Below the pieces are notes generated by a model. The model saw only the letters and a list, made by a program, of their open reading frames with translations. It was not told the origin of the DNA and ran no database searches. Of a stretch of DNA of 64,000 nucleotides, positions 37,117 through 45,000 are shown piece by piece (position 1 is the stretch's first letter; every line of letters starts with the position of its first letter). This DNA comes from Longimicrobium sp. (lineage in GTDB: Bacteria; Gemmatimonadota; Gemmatimonadetes; Longimicrobiales; Longimicrobiaceae): assembly GCF_035474595.1 (NCBI RefSeq), contig NZ_DATIND010000001.1:1-64000 (forward strand), in the 5' to 3' direction. The position numbers and the translations under genes were made by a program.

Positions 37117-37446
37117 GGAAAAGTGCGGAGTGCTGAGTGCTGAGTGCCGAAAAGAAGAAGTCCTAAGTCCTGAGTCCTGAGTCCCAAGTGGGCCGGATTT
37201 GACCCGACGGCGCGCCGGGCAGCAGCACCGAAATACCGCGATCCGGTACTCAGCACTCAGCACTCAGCACTTAGGACTTAGGACTCAGCACTTAGGACTT
37301 AGGACTTAGGACTTAGGACTTAGGACTTAGGACTTAGGACTTAGGACTTAGGACTTAGGACTTAGGACTTAGGACTTAGGACTTAGGACTCAGCACTTCG
37401 CTCCACCGCAGTCCCCGAATCCCAACTTTCCTTGAGGTCATAGATC
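37117..37446. repeat. Inverted heptamer array
   Basis: Left arm about 37123-37187 (AGTGCTG, then AGTCCTA/AGTCCTG units); right arm about 37241-37398 (CACTCAG, then some 14 uninterrupted ACTTAGG units). The arms are reverse complements in sequence type and could fold into a long hairpin around a ~55-base GC-rich centre. It lies between the hydrolase and subtilase genes. Confidence 0.85.
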
Positions 37447-40017
37447 ATGTACGCACTGGTGGACCGCGAACGCGAGGCGATGCTGGGCGGCCTGCGCGTG
37501 GTCGCGCGCTACCCGGCCTTCGTGCTGGTGAGCGGCGACGAGCTTCCCGCCGGCCTCCCCGCCGGCGAGGTGGAGGTCCTGGGCGACGAGACCATCTCCG
37601 TGCACGGCGAACCCGTGCGCATCGCCGGGGGCGTGTTCGAGACGGGCGATGCGCCGCACGTGCTGGTGCGCTTCGTCGGCCCCGTCACCGGGGAGTGGAA
37701 GGGCGAGCTCGCCGCGAAGTCGGTGGAGGTGCTTTTCTGGTGCCCCCGCTTCGGCGCCTGCGTCGCCCTTCCCGAGGGAATGGACGGGGCCGCGCTCCAG
37801 GCCGCCTTCCCCTTCATCGCCGGCGCGCAGCCGTACCTGGAGGAGCACTGCAGCCGCGGGCTCGAGGAGCAGTCCGGCAGCCGCACCGTCTCCCCGCCGG
37901 ACCTGTACGACCTCGTCTGCTTCTCGAAGGAAGACCGGGCGCGCGTCGCCGAGGAGCTGAAGGGGATGGGGATCGAGGTGCTCGACGCGTCCTCGTCCAA
38001 GATCCGCGTGCGCTTCCAGGGCGATCCGCAGGTGCTCCGCGACATCGTGGGCGTGAAGATCGTGGACCCCGCCCGCGTTCCCGTCACCCTGCAGACCGCG
38101 GCGGCCGCCGCCCCGGCGACGACCGCCGGCGCGCTCGGCCTGGCCGGCGGCGAGGCGGCGGGGCTCACCGGGCGCGGCCAGGTGATCGCCGTGGCCGACA
38201 CGGGGCTGGACACCGGCGCGGCGGACGCGTCGCTGCACCCCGACTTCCGCGGCCGCGTGCGCTTTCTCCGCAGCTGGCCCGTGAACCCCTCGTGGTCGCC
38301 GTTCGTGAAGACGCCCGGCGCCGACGACGGCCCGGCCGACCGCAACAGCGGCCACGGCACCCACGTGGCCGGGCTGGCGCTGGGCGGCGGCGCGCTCGAG
38401 GGCGCCCACCGCGGCGTGGCGCCCGAGGCGGAGCTCGTCTTCCAGTCGCTGGAGCAGTACACCGACGTCGCCACCGCCTACGCGTCGCGCATCCCCACCG
38501 GCTACTACCTGAGCGGCCGGCCGCTGGACCTGCGCGAGCTCTTCCGCGAGGCGCGGGCGCAGGGCGCGCGCATCCACGTGAACTCGTGGGGCGACCCGGC
38601 GCAGGGGCGCTACACCGACGACTGCTTCGAGGCCGACCTGTTCCTGCGCGAGAACCCCGACGCGGTGGTGCTCTTCGCCGCCGGCAACGACGGGTGCGAC
38701 CGGGACGGCGACCGGCTGCGCGACGCGGGATCGCTCTACGCGCCGGCCACGGCCAAGAACGTCGTCACCATCGGCGCCACCGAGGGCGCCGCGTCGGGGG
38801 TGGGCGTCCGCGGCAGCTGGGGCGACATGGACCCCGCGTTCGACCGCTACCGCAGCACCGCCGACCGCGCCGACGCGGTGTCGGGCGATCCCACGCAGCT
38901 GGCGCAGTTCTCCTCCGCCGGGCCCACGGCGGACGGGCGCATCAAGCCCGACGTCTGCGCGCCGGGGACCAACCTCGTGGCCCCCCGGTCGCAGCGCTGC
39001 CGCGGCAACGGCTGGGGGCTGGCCAGCCCGCTCCCGTACTACATGTACTTCGGCGGGACGTCGATGGCCAACGGCGTGGCGGGCGGGTTCGCCGCGCTGG
39101 TGCGGCAGGCGTGGGAGGCGGAGCTGGGGCAGGCCCCCGGTGGCGCGGCGCTGAAGGCGCTGCTGGTGCACGGCGCGCGCCCCGTCCTCCGCCGCGACGG
39201 AAAGGGCCCCGAGCCGCGCACCGCGGCCGGGTTCGGGCGGCTGCACTTCGACGGCTGCGCGCCGCGCCAGGCCGACCGGACGGTGAAGCTGGTGGAGGAC
39301 GCGCCGGGGCTCGGCAGCGGCGAGCTGCGCGAGTACCGCTTCACCCTGCGCCGCGCGGGGACGGTGCGCGCGGTGCTGGCCTGGTACGACGCGCCGGGCG
39401 AGCGGCTGGTGAACGACCTGGACCTCACCCTTTCCGGCCCCGCCGGGAAGGTGTGGGGGAACCACCCGGCCGGGCAGGCGGGCGCGCCCGACCGCGCCAA
39501 CACCGTCGAGGTCGTGCACCTGGACGACGCGGCGCCGGGCGAGTACGTGCTCCGCGTGACCGGCGCCAACGTTCCCGCCGGGCCGCAGCCCTTCGCGCTG
39601 GTCTACACCCACCCCGCGTCGCCCGCCGTCATCGAGCTCCCGGTGGACTTCATCTCGGGGATCGGCGCGGCGGCGGCGAAGAAGCTCGCGGCGGCCGGAG
39701 CGGCGACGGTGGGCGCGCTGCAGCGGATGGGCGACGACGAGATCGCCGCGCACACGGGGCTGCGCGGGAAGAAGCTGGAGACGCTGCGCGGCCGGCTGGC
39801 CGCGCTGGAGAGCGCGGCCGCGCGGCGCCCCGCCGCGGGGCTGCCGCCCTCGCTCACGCTGGCCCAGGTGGGCGCCCCCGCGGCGCCGCCCCCCGCCGGC
39901 GTGGCCCCCGAGGCGTGGACCCGCGCCGCGGCCGAGCTGCGGCCGCTGGCCGAGGTGTTCGACCGCACCCGCCTGGGACGCATCCGCCTGGCCGACCTGT
40001 TCGGCGCGGCGGGCTGA
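37447..40017 (+). CDS. Intracellular-type subtilase (S8) with C-terminal HhH domain
   Basis: An 856-residue serine protease without signal peptide. Residues 1-210 look like two pro-domain-type regions (LYDLVCFSKEDRARVAEELKGMGIEVLD). The S8 domain has D251 in VIAVADTGLD, H303 in SGHGTHVAGLA and S539 in FGGTSMANGVAGG. A P-domain-like beta domain follows (about 605-725). Residues about 728-790 form helix-hairpin-helix/DUF4332-type sequence (ISGIGAAAAKKLAAAGAATV). The HhH type recurs in the 42675 gene. The triad is intact, so it should be active, perhaps processing the neighbouring DUF2589-like proteins. A heptamer array precedes it. Confidence 0.88.
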   Translation: MYALVDREREAMLGGLRVVARYPAFVLVSGDELPAGLPAGEVEVLGDETISVHGEPVRIAGGVFETGDAPHVLVRFVGPVTGEWKGELAAKSVEVLFWCPRFGACVALPEGMDGAALQAAFPFIAGAQPYLEEHCSRGLEEQSGSRTVSPPDLYDLVCFSKEDRARVAEELKGMGIEVLDASSSKIRVRFQGDPQVLRDIVGVKIVDPARVPVTLQTAAAAAPATTAGALGLAGGEAAGLTGRGQVIAVADTGLDTGAADASLHPDFRGRVRFLRSWPVNPSWSPFVKTPGADDGPADRNSGHGTHVAGLALGGGALEGAHRGVAPEAELVFQSLEQYTDVATAYASRIPTGYYLSGRPLDLRELFREARAQGARIHVNSWGDPAQGRYTDDCFEADLFLRENPDAVVLFAAGNDGCDRDGDRLRDAGSLYAPATAKNVVTIGATEGAASGVGVRGSWGDMDPAFDRYRSTADRADAVSGDPTQLAQFSSAGPTADGRIKPDVCAPGTNLVAPRSQRCRGNGWGLASPLPYYMYFGGTSMANGVAGGFAALVRQAWEAELGQAPGGAALKALLVHGARPVLRRDGKGPEPRTAAGFGRLHFDGCAPRQADRTVKLVEDAPGLGSGELREYRFTLRRAGTVRAVLAWYDAPGERLVNDLDLTLSGPAGKVWGNHPAGQAGAPDRANTVEVVHLDDAAPGEYVLRVTGANVPAGPQPFALVYTHPASPAVIELPVDFISGIGAAAAKKLAAAGAATVGALQRMGDDEIAAHTGLRGKKLETLRGRLAALESAAARRPAAGLPPSLTLAQVGAPAAPPPAGVAPEAWTRAAAELRPLAEVFDRTRLGRIRLADLFGAAG

Positions 40018-40062
40018 AACCGCAGGACCCCCAATCAACCGAATCTCACGGAGAACTACATC

Positions 40063-41145
40063 ATGGCGGAGAGCAAGAAGCCGCGGGCGCAGCAGCCCGG
40101 GGCGGAAGCCGAGGTGAAGGAGCAGGAGATGGAGCTCGCGGGCGCGGCCGTTCCCACGGGGAGCATGTCGCTGGCCGAGGCGGGCGTGGACGCGCCGGTG
40201 ATCGGCGCCCCGGTGGGCGGCTTCTCGCCCGACTTCATGCCCGCGGGCGCGTCTACCGGCGCGCTGGCGCTGGGCGCCGACGTCACGGGCGGGCTGACCA
40301 GGCTGGCGCCCACCTTCGGCGAGGTGCTGCTGTCGGTGGGGCAGGGGGTGGCCGAGTCGCAGGCGGCGCTCGACCGGTCGCTCATCGACACGGCCAAGGA
40401 GCTGAGCAAGACCAAGATCAAGGTGGTGACCGACGTCATCCAGAAGCTGGACGACGACGGCCTTCCCGACGCCGAGCAGACGCAGCTGATCACCGAGGAC
40501 GTGTCGCTGATCAACTTCCTGAGCCCCGAGGTGCACGAGTGGAAGAACGTGGCCATCTCGATGGACTTCGAGGTGGGCGCCATCGACTCGGAGCGCGGGG
40601 TGCAGTTCAAGCAGAGCCAGGGCACCAGCAAGGTGCAGGCTGGCGCCAGCTTCTGGGGCTTCGGCAGCTGGTTCAACTACGACTACCAGTCGCAGTCCAC
40701 CCAGGTGAACAGCCACAGCGACTCCGAGAGCAGCTGGGCCACCGGCCAGGTGAAGCTCGACGCCACCCTGGCGCCGCGCCGCACCGAGAAGTTCACCGCG
40801 CCGTCGCAGGTGGTGATCGGGCCGCAGATCTTCTTCGCGCAGGGCGCCATCACCAGGGTCACCGCCAGCGGCAAGGAAACCGCCCGGTCGATGCCGATCA
40901 CCGTGACCGTGCTGAAGGCCAGCGGCGAGCCGAACCCCAACGCGCCGCTGGTGGTGGAGTGCGACAAGTTCGGGTACTCGTTCGTGGCCGACGCCCCCTT
41001 CAAGGGGAGCCTGACCAACCCCGACGGGCAGGTGAAGGTGATGGTCACGCGGCAGATCCCCGACGAGCGCTTCTCGGCCGCGCAGAAGGGCACCGTGACC
41101 GTGCGGCTGGGCGCCATCGTGCGCACCCTCGAGATCGTCCTCTGA
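40063..41145 (+). CDS. DUF2589-like protein B
   Basis: A 360-residue paralogue of the 34792 product. Conserved blocks: GQGVAESQAALDRSLIDTAK (helix), VSLINFLSPEVHEWKNVAI (about 147-165), a Ser/Trp-rich central stretch (SFWGFGSWFNYDYQSQ), LDATLAPRRTEKF, VVIGPQIFF, and an Ig-like C-terminus (ITVTVLKASGEPNPNAPLVV; NPDGQVKVMV). No signal peptide. RBS GGAG lies 12 bases before the ATG. The centre is the most divergent part and alternates polar and hydrophobic residues as an amphipathic beta-hairpin would. Function unknown. Confidence 0.72.
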   Translation: MAESKKPRAQQPGAEAEVKEQEMELAGAAVPTGSMSLAEAGVDAPVIGAPVGGFSPDFMPAGASTGALALGADVTGGLTRLAPTFGEVLLSVGQGVAESQAALDRSLIDTAKELSKTKIKVVTDVIQKLDDDGLPDAEQTQLITEDVSLINFLSPEVHEWKNVAISMDFEVGAIDSERGVQFKQSQGTSKVQAGASFWGFGSWFNYDYQSQSTQVNSHSDSESSWATGQVKLDATLAPRRTEKFTAPSQVVIGPQIFFAQGAITRVTASGKETARSMPITVTVLKASGEPNPNAPLVVECDKFGYSFVADAPFKGSLTNPDGQVKVMVTRQIPDERFSAAQKGTVTVRLGAIVRTLEIVL

Positions 41146-41188
41146 CCCCCCCCTTTGACGCTGAACGCGGAAAGCGAGACATAGAACG

Positions 41189-42121
41189 ATGGCGGACAAC
41201 AACCTGCCGGCGGGGCTGTTCGGCTCCGTGCTGGCCACCGGAACGAGCGACGTGAGCGGCGAGGGGCGGGCGGCCGGCCTGGCCTTCGGCGAGCTGATCA
41301 AGAAGACCGGCGAGGCCGTGGCCGAAACGCAGAAGCTGCTGAACCACACCTCGGCGCAGTCGGCCACCGCGCTGGCCACCACGCTGGTCGACGTGGTTGC
41401 GGTGGAGGAGAAGACGTACAACGACTCGGGCGTGCTGACCACCAGCACCGCGCACACCATGCAGCTGCCGCTGGTGAACTTCATCGACCCCACCTTCTAC
41501 CGCTGGAGCCAGGTGCGGCTGCAGGGCGAGTTCATCGCCCGCGAGTTCACCGGCGAGAGCGACACCGGCACCGACACGGCCACCTCGCAGAGCAACGTGG
41601 GGATCAGGCTGGGCGGCATCTTCGGCATCGGCTACGCGTCGGGCGGCGGGAGCAGCACGGGCACGTCGACGAGCACCGACACGAAGACCACGGCCAGCGA
41701 GGACTACTCGTACGGGCGGATCCGCGCCAACGCGCAGCTGAACCCCCGCCCCGACGTGGTGGTGCAGCGCCCCAACCAGGTGATCCAAGGCCCGCGCCTG
41801 GCCGTGATCTCGGGCGACGTGCAGGACGAGAAGACCGACGCCAGGATCACCGGCCGCACCATCAAGGTGCTGCTCACCTACCACCGCGCCTCGGGCGAGC
41901 CCATCAAGGACAAGCCGCTGGCGATCGACGTGCAGGGGCTCACCTGGAGCTACACCAACCCGGCGCAGGACAAGACCGACGCGAACGGGAACCTGCAGAT
42001 CACCGTGCACCGCGACATCCCGCTCGACGGCGAGGGGAACCAGGGCGACACCGCGCCGAAGGACTTCGTGGTCACCGCCCGGATCGGGATCATCCAGAAC
42101 AGCACGACGATCACGTTCTGA
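41189..42121 (+). CDS. DUF2589-like protein C
   Basis: A 310-residue paralogue lacking the long N-terminal linker of A and B. Conserved blocks: GEAVAETQKLLNHT, MQLPLVNFIDPTFYRWSQV (about 91-109), a Thr/Ser/Gly-rich centre (IFGIGYASGGGSSTGTSTST), AQLNPRPDVVV, and an Ig-like C-terminal domain (KVLLTYHRASGEPIKDKPLAI; TDANGNLQITV). No signal peptide. It follows B by 43 bases and is in turn followed by a heptamer array. Confidence 0.72.
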   Translation: MADNNLPAGLFGSVLATGTSDVSGEGRAAGLAFGELIKKTGEAVAETQKLLNHTSAQSATALATTLVDVVAVEEKTYNDSGVLTTSTAHTMQLPLVNFIDPTFYRWSQVRLQGEFIAREFTGESDTGTDTATSQSNVGIRLGGIFGIGYASGGGSSTGTSTSTDTKTTASEDYSYGRIRANAQLNPRPDVVVQRPNQVIQGPRLAVISGDVQDEKTDARITGRTIKVLLTYHRASGEPIKDKPLAIDVQGLTWSYTNPAQDKTDANGNLQITVHRDIPLDGEGNQGDTAPKDFVVTARIGIIQNSTTITF

Positions 42122-42123
42122 GT

Positions 42124-42240
42124 GAAAAGTGCCCAGTGCCTAGTGCCTAGTGCCTGGTTCTGGTGTCTCACGGACGGCGGTGCGGTTCACTTGGCACTTG
42201 GCACTTGGCACTTGGCACTTGGCATTTTGGCACTACTACT
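42124..42240. repeat. Inverted heptamer array
   Basis: Left arm about 42127-42156 (AGTGCCC/AGTGCCT units), right arm about 42189-42238 (CACTTGG units, five or six), broadly reverse complementary around a ~32-base centre. It separates the C and D paralogues. Confidence 0.8.
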
Positions 42241-42259
42241 CGCAGCAACGACGGAACCG

Positions 42260-42649
42260 ATGAGCGACGGATCCACGGGCGCCCCGCCTAGCATCGGGGT
42301 GGAGTTCGGGTCGCTGCTGACCACCACGGTGGCGGCGGTGGCGCAGGCGCAGCAGGAGCTGGACGACCGCACGCTGGCGCGCTCGCGCGAGTACCGCGCC
42401 CTTCCCGATGGCGAGCTGGCGGTGCCGCCGCTCTGGTTCGCCTTCAGCCAGGTGGCGCTGGAGCTGGAGATGTCGGCCACGGTGGCCGGCGGCGCCACCG
42501 GCGACGGGCGGCTCTTCTGCCGCACCGCCGACCCCACCATGGTGGGGCTGTACGGCTACGAGGCCTCGGCCGGGGTGAAGGTGCGGCTGCTGATGGGCCC
42601 GCGCGGGCCCCTGACCATCAAGGACGCGGGCGGCGACGACGCCCGCTGA
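42260..42649 (+). CDS. Mini DUF2589-like protein D (129 aa)
   Basis: A 129-residue protein with a shortened version of the paralogue pattern: TTTVAAVAQAQQELDDRTLA (helix), AVPPLWFAFSQVALELEMSA (strand pair), and a short beta tail ending GPLTIKDAGGDDAR. It lacks the central Ser-rich region and the C-terminal Ig-like domain. The ATG at 42260 was chosen because the open frame upstream runs through the heptamer array. Perhaps a subunit, chaperone or cap of the larger paralogues; this is inference. Confidence 0.65.
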   Translation: MSDGSTGAPPSIGVEFGSLLTTTVAAVAQAQQELDDRTLARSREYRALPDGELAVPPLWFAFSQVALELEMSATVAGGATGDGRLFCRTADPTMVGLYGYEASAGVKVRLLMGPRGPLTIKDAGGDDAR

Positions 42650-42674
42650 ACCATAGAGCGCAGGACGGAGCGAG

Positions 42675-43694
42675 ATGGAGGACACACCGCAGGCCGGCTA
42701 TCCGCAGATCCCCCTGGACATGCCGGTGTCGGGGGTCACGGCGGCCACCCTCACCACCGGGACCACCGACCCGGCGGTCACCATCAGCGCGCTGCAGCAG
42801 CAGGTGACCGACCTGCAGCTGGCCAACACGCAGCTGCGCAGCCAGCTGGTGACCATGCAGGAAACGGAGCTGGCCTACCGCGAGAAGCTGGTGGCGCTGC
42901 AGCAGACCGAGATCACGCTGCGCGAGCAGCTGGGGCAGACGCAGACGCAGTCCGGCCGCGAGCCCGACGACTTCGCCAGCGCGGTCAGCCACTCGCTCGA
43001 CACGCTGCAGACGCGGCTCTCGGGGCTCTCCAACCCGCTCACCGACTTCGCGGTGCGCGAGTTCTCGATCGACGCGAAGGTGGCGGTGAACGTGACGCGG
43101 CTGGGCACCGTGGAGTACCGCTTCATCCAGCCCGGCGAGAAGGTGGACCCCACCGCCGTCAGCAACGTGAAGATGACGGTGGTCCCGGTGCCCAAGCAGA
43201 CGCAGGCGGGAAGCTGGGGCCCGGTGGAGTTCACGCCGTCGGCCGGGGTGGACGAGATCCGCGGGATCGGCAGGCAGCTCCGGCAGCAGCTGAACCAGGA
43301 GGGGATCTACACCGTGGGCGACCTGCTGCACGCCGGCGGCCGCGTCCGCGGCACGGTGGAGCTGGCCTCGCTGCTCGAGGTGGACCGCTACCGGGTGGAG
43401 GAGTGGCTGGCGCACGCGCAGCTGCTGACCATCCGCGACGTGGACGGACGCACCGCGGGGGTGCTGTACGAGCTGGGGATCCGCAACCTGGAGCAGCTGG
43501 CCGCGAGCAACCCCGAAACGCTGGCCGCGGAGTTCAACGGCCAGGTGCAGCGCACCGGCCGGCGCCGCGTGAACGAGGTCGACGCCGCGCGGGTGACGCC
43601 GTGGATCGTGGCGGCGCGCAACTTCCTGGGCCAGCAGCCGCCCGCGGAGCCAGAGCCCATCCCGCCGGCCTCGCCACAGGATTCACCGGCATAA
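42675..43694 (+). CDS. Coiled-coil protein with DUF2589-like strands and HhH/DUF4332-type tail
   Basis: A 339-residue cytosolic protein. Residues about 35-95 form a coiled coil rich in Gln and Leu (SALQQQVTDLQLANTQLR and following). A middle beta segment (DFAVREFSIDAKVAVNV to MTVVPVPK) resembles the strand part of the neighbouring paralogues. Residues about 195-325 contain two HhH-like units: GVDEIRGIGRQLRQQLNQEG with TVGDLL, and VLYELGIRNLEQLAASNPE. HhH sequence also ends the subtilase, suggesting the two proteins bind a shared partner, nucleic acid or each other. ATG 42675 follows AGGACGGAG. Confidence 0.7.
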   Translation: MEDTPQAGYPQIPLDMPVSGVTAATLTTGTTDPAVTISALQQQVTDLQLANTQLRSQLVTMQETELAYREKLVALQQTEITLREQLGQTQTQSGREPDDFASAVSHSLDTLQTRLSGLSNPLTDFAVREFSIDAKVAVNVTRLGTVEYRFIQPGEKVDPTAVSNVKMTVVPVPKQTQAGSWGPVEFTPSAGVDEIRGIGRQLRQQLNQEGIYTVGDLLHAGGRVRGTVELASLLEVDRYRVEEWLAHAQLLTIRDVDGRTAGVLYELGIRNLEQLAASNPETLAAEFNGQVQRTGRRRVNEVDAARVTPWIVAARNFLGQQPPAEPEPIPPASPQDSPA

Positions 43695-43696
43695 GG

Positions 43697-43866
43697 AAGA
43701 AAAGAAGTCCTAAGTGCTAAGTCCTAAGTCCCAAGTGGGGCACTCAGCACTCAGCACTCAGCACTCAGCACTCAGCACTCAGCACTCAGCACTCAGCACT
43801 CAGCACTCAGCACTCAGCACTCAGCACTTAGGACTTAGGACTTAGCACTTAGGACTTAGCACTTCG
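43697..43866. repeat. Inverted heptamer array ending the cassette
   Basis: Left arm about 43705-43737 (AGTCCTA, AGTGCTA units), right arm 43739-43866 (about 12 CACTCAG units, then ACTTAGG/ACTTAGC units). The arms abut closely, giving a potential hairpin directly after the last cassette gene; it could act as a transcript end. Confidence 0.85.
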
Positions 43867-44637
43867 TTCCTCACGGACCGGGGCATCCCCCCGGCACCGG
43901 AGGACGGCTCTGGAACGGGGCGCGTCCCGAGCCGGCGGTCACCGCCGGGGAGGGCGTCATCCGACGGGAACTGGAGTAGGGGAGAACGGGGGATCACCGT
44001 CCGCCAGGCACCGGGCACGGGCGCAGGCACGGCGGGGAACCGGAAACGGAAGCGAAGGGGATGGGCTCCGGACCTGAAGGGCGTTCGCCACTACGGGAAC
44101 TCAACCCGGATGGAACGGTCCACCGGAACCGACGTGGACGCGGAAGGACAACTCGCACGGCCCAGACCAACGACCCGGGCGGACCGCGGTGAGCGCGGAG
44201 CCGGCCGCATCGCAGCCGCCCGACACCAGGGCACGCCGCCCGCTCGCGAGAGCGGGCCGACACGGCCCAGGCCGGGAGCTGGAGCGAAGCGCGGAAGGGC
44301 CGCGGCAATATGCGCGGGAGGCAGCAGGGCGGCACGGGCGATCATCCCGACGGCCATTCGAAACAGCGCTCCCTCCAGGGGGCGCCGGGAAGCGGCGCGG
44401 CATTCCGGTCTTCCGGGGTGCGAGCGGCGGACCGGGCGGGCAACGTCACCAGGGTCGGGGCGGCCTCCGCAGCTACGCTGTGGGAGGCCGTCCGCATTTG
44501 GGGGAAGATGAAGAAACCGGGCCGGCGCCGCCGCTCCGGGTGGTAACGTCATCCCGTGCCGTCCCCCACGCTGCGCGTCCAGGGAGGTGTGAAAGGAGAT
44601 CGGTCGTGAGCGCCGATGCCGCGGAGTGAGCGGATCA

Positions 44638-44692
44638 GCCTCGCGCAGTTTGCGAGGCTTCCCGTGGTTGTTGCTGCGACTTCAGTCGCCGG
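44638..44692 (+). repeat. REP-like two-hairpin element
   Basis: Hairpin gcctcgc/gcgaggc, linker ttcccgtggttgttgct, hairpin gcgac-ttca-gtcgc. Nearly identical to the element between scpA and scpB except for a matched stem change in the second hairpin (cgac/gtcg here, cggc/gccg there). Confidence 0.85.
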
Positions 44693-44940
44693 TGGCCGGG
44701 GGCGGCGGGAACCTCGGAGCCTTGGTCGCATCTCCCAAGCAGACGTGCTGTCCGGCGATAGATCCTTCGGCCTGCGGGCATTCGCGCGGGGACGCGCGCG
44801 GTGTGGACGGCCTGAATAGAAAGTCAGTCCAGATTGTGTTGTTCTGGGCGCCCGACTTTCATCCTCTGTGGTCGCGCGCAGCGCGGTGTCCGACTCAGGA
44901 TGACGTCTGTGTCTATTTCTCGCGTTCGGCCCCATAGACG

Positions 44941-44976
44941 GCAGGCGGCGCACCGATGGACCGATGCGCCGCCCTG
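44941..44976 (-). terminator. Stem-loop after ABC transporter operon
   Basis: Arms aggcggcgca and tgcgccgccct around a 12-base loop, 25 bases past the permease stop on the minus strand. No T-run. Confidence 0.5.
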
Positions 44977-45000
44977 TCGATCGTCTACCGGAGATTCGGC

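Larger units (their letters stand above)
43867..45000. other. Gene-free region with REP-like and dispersed repeats
   Basis: About 1.1 kb without a convincing gene. The longest frames are Arg/Ala/Pro-rich shadows. A hairpin lies at about 44462-44490 (cggcctcc/ggaggccg type). The REP-like element is at 44638-44692, a GATCCTTCGGCCTGC-family element at 44757-44915, and a stem-loop after the ABC operon at 44941-44976. Confidence 0.6.

Noticed and set aside
37117-43866. Heptamer arrays as CRISPR or VNTR coding repeats
   Set aside because: A 7-bp unit without spacers is no CRISPR, and frames through the arrays hit stops and are not protein-like.
44110-44511. 133-codon plus-strand frame
   Set aside because: Arg/Ala/Gly/Pro-rich, no RBS or recognisable motif; overlapping frames on both strands look alike.
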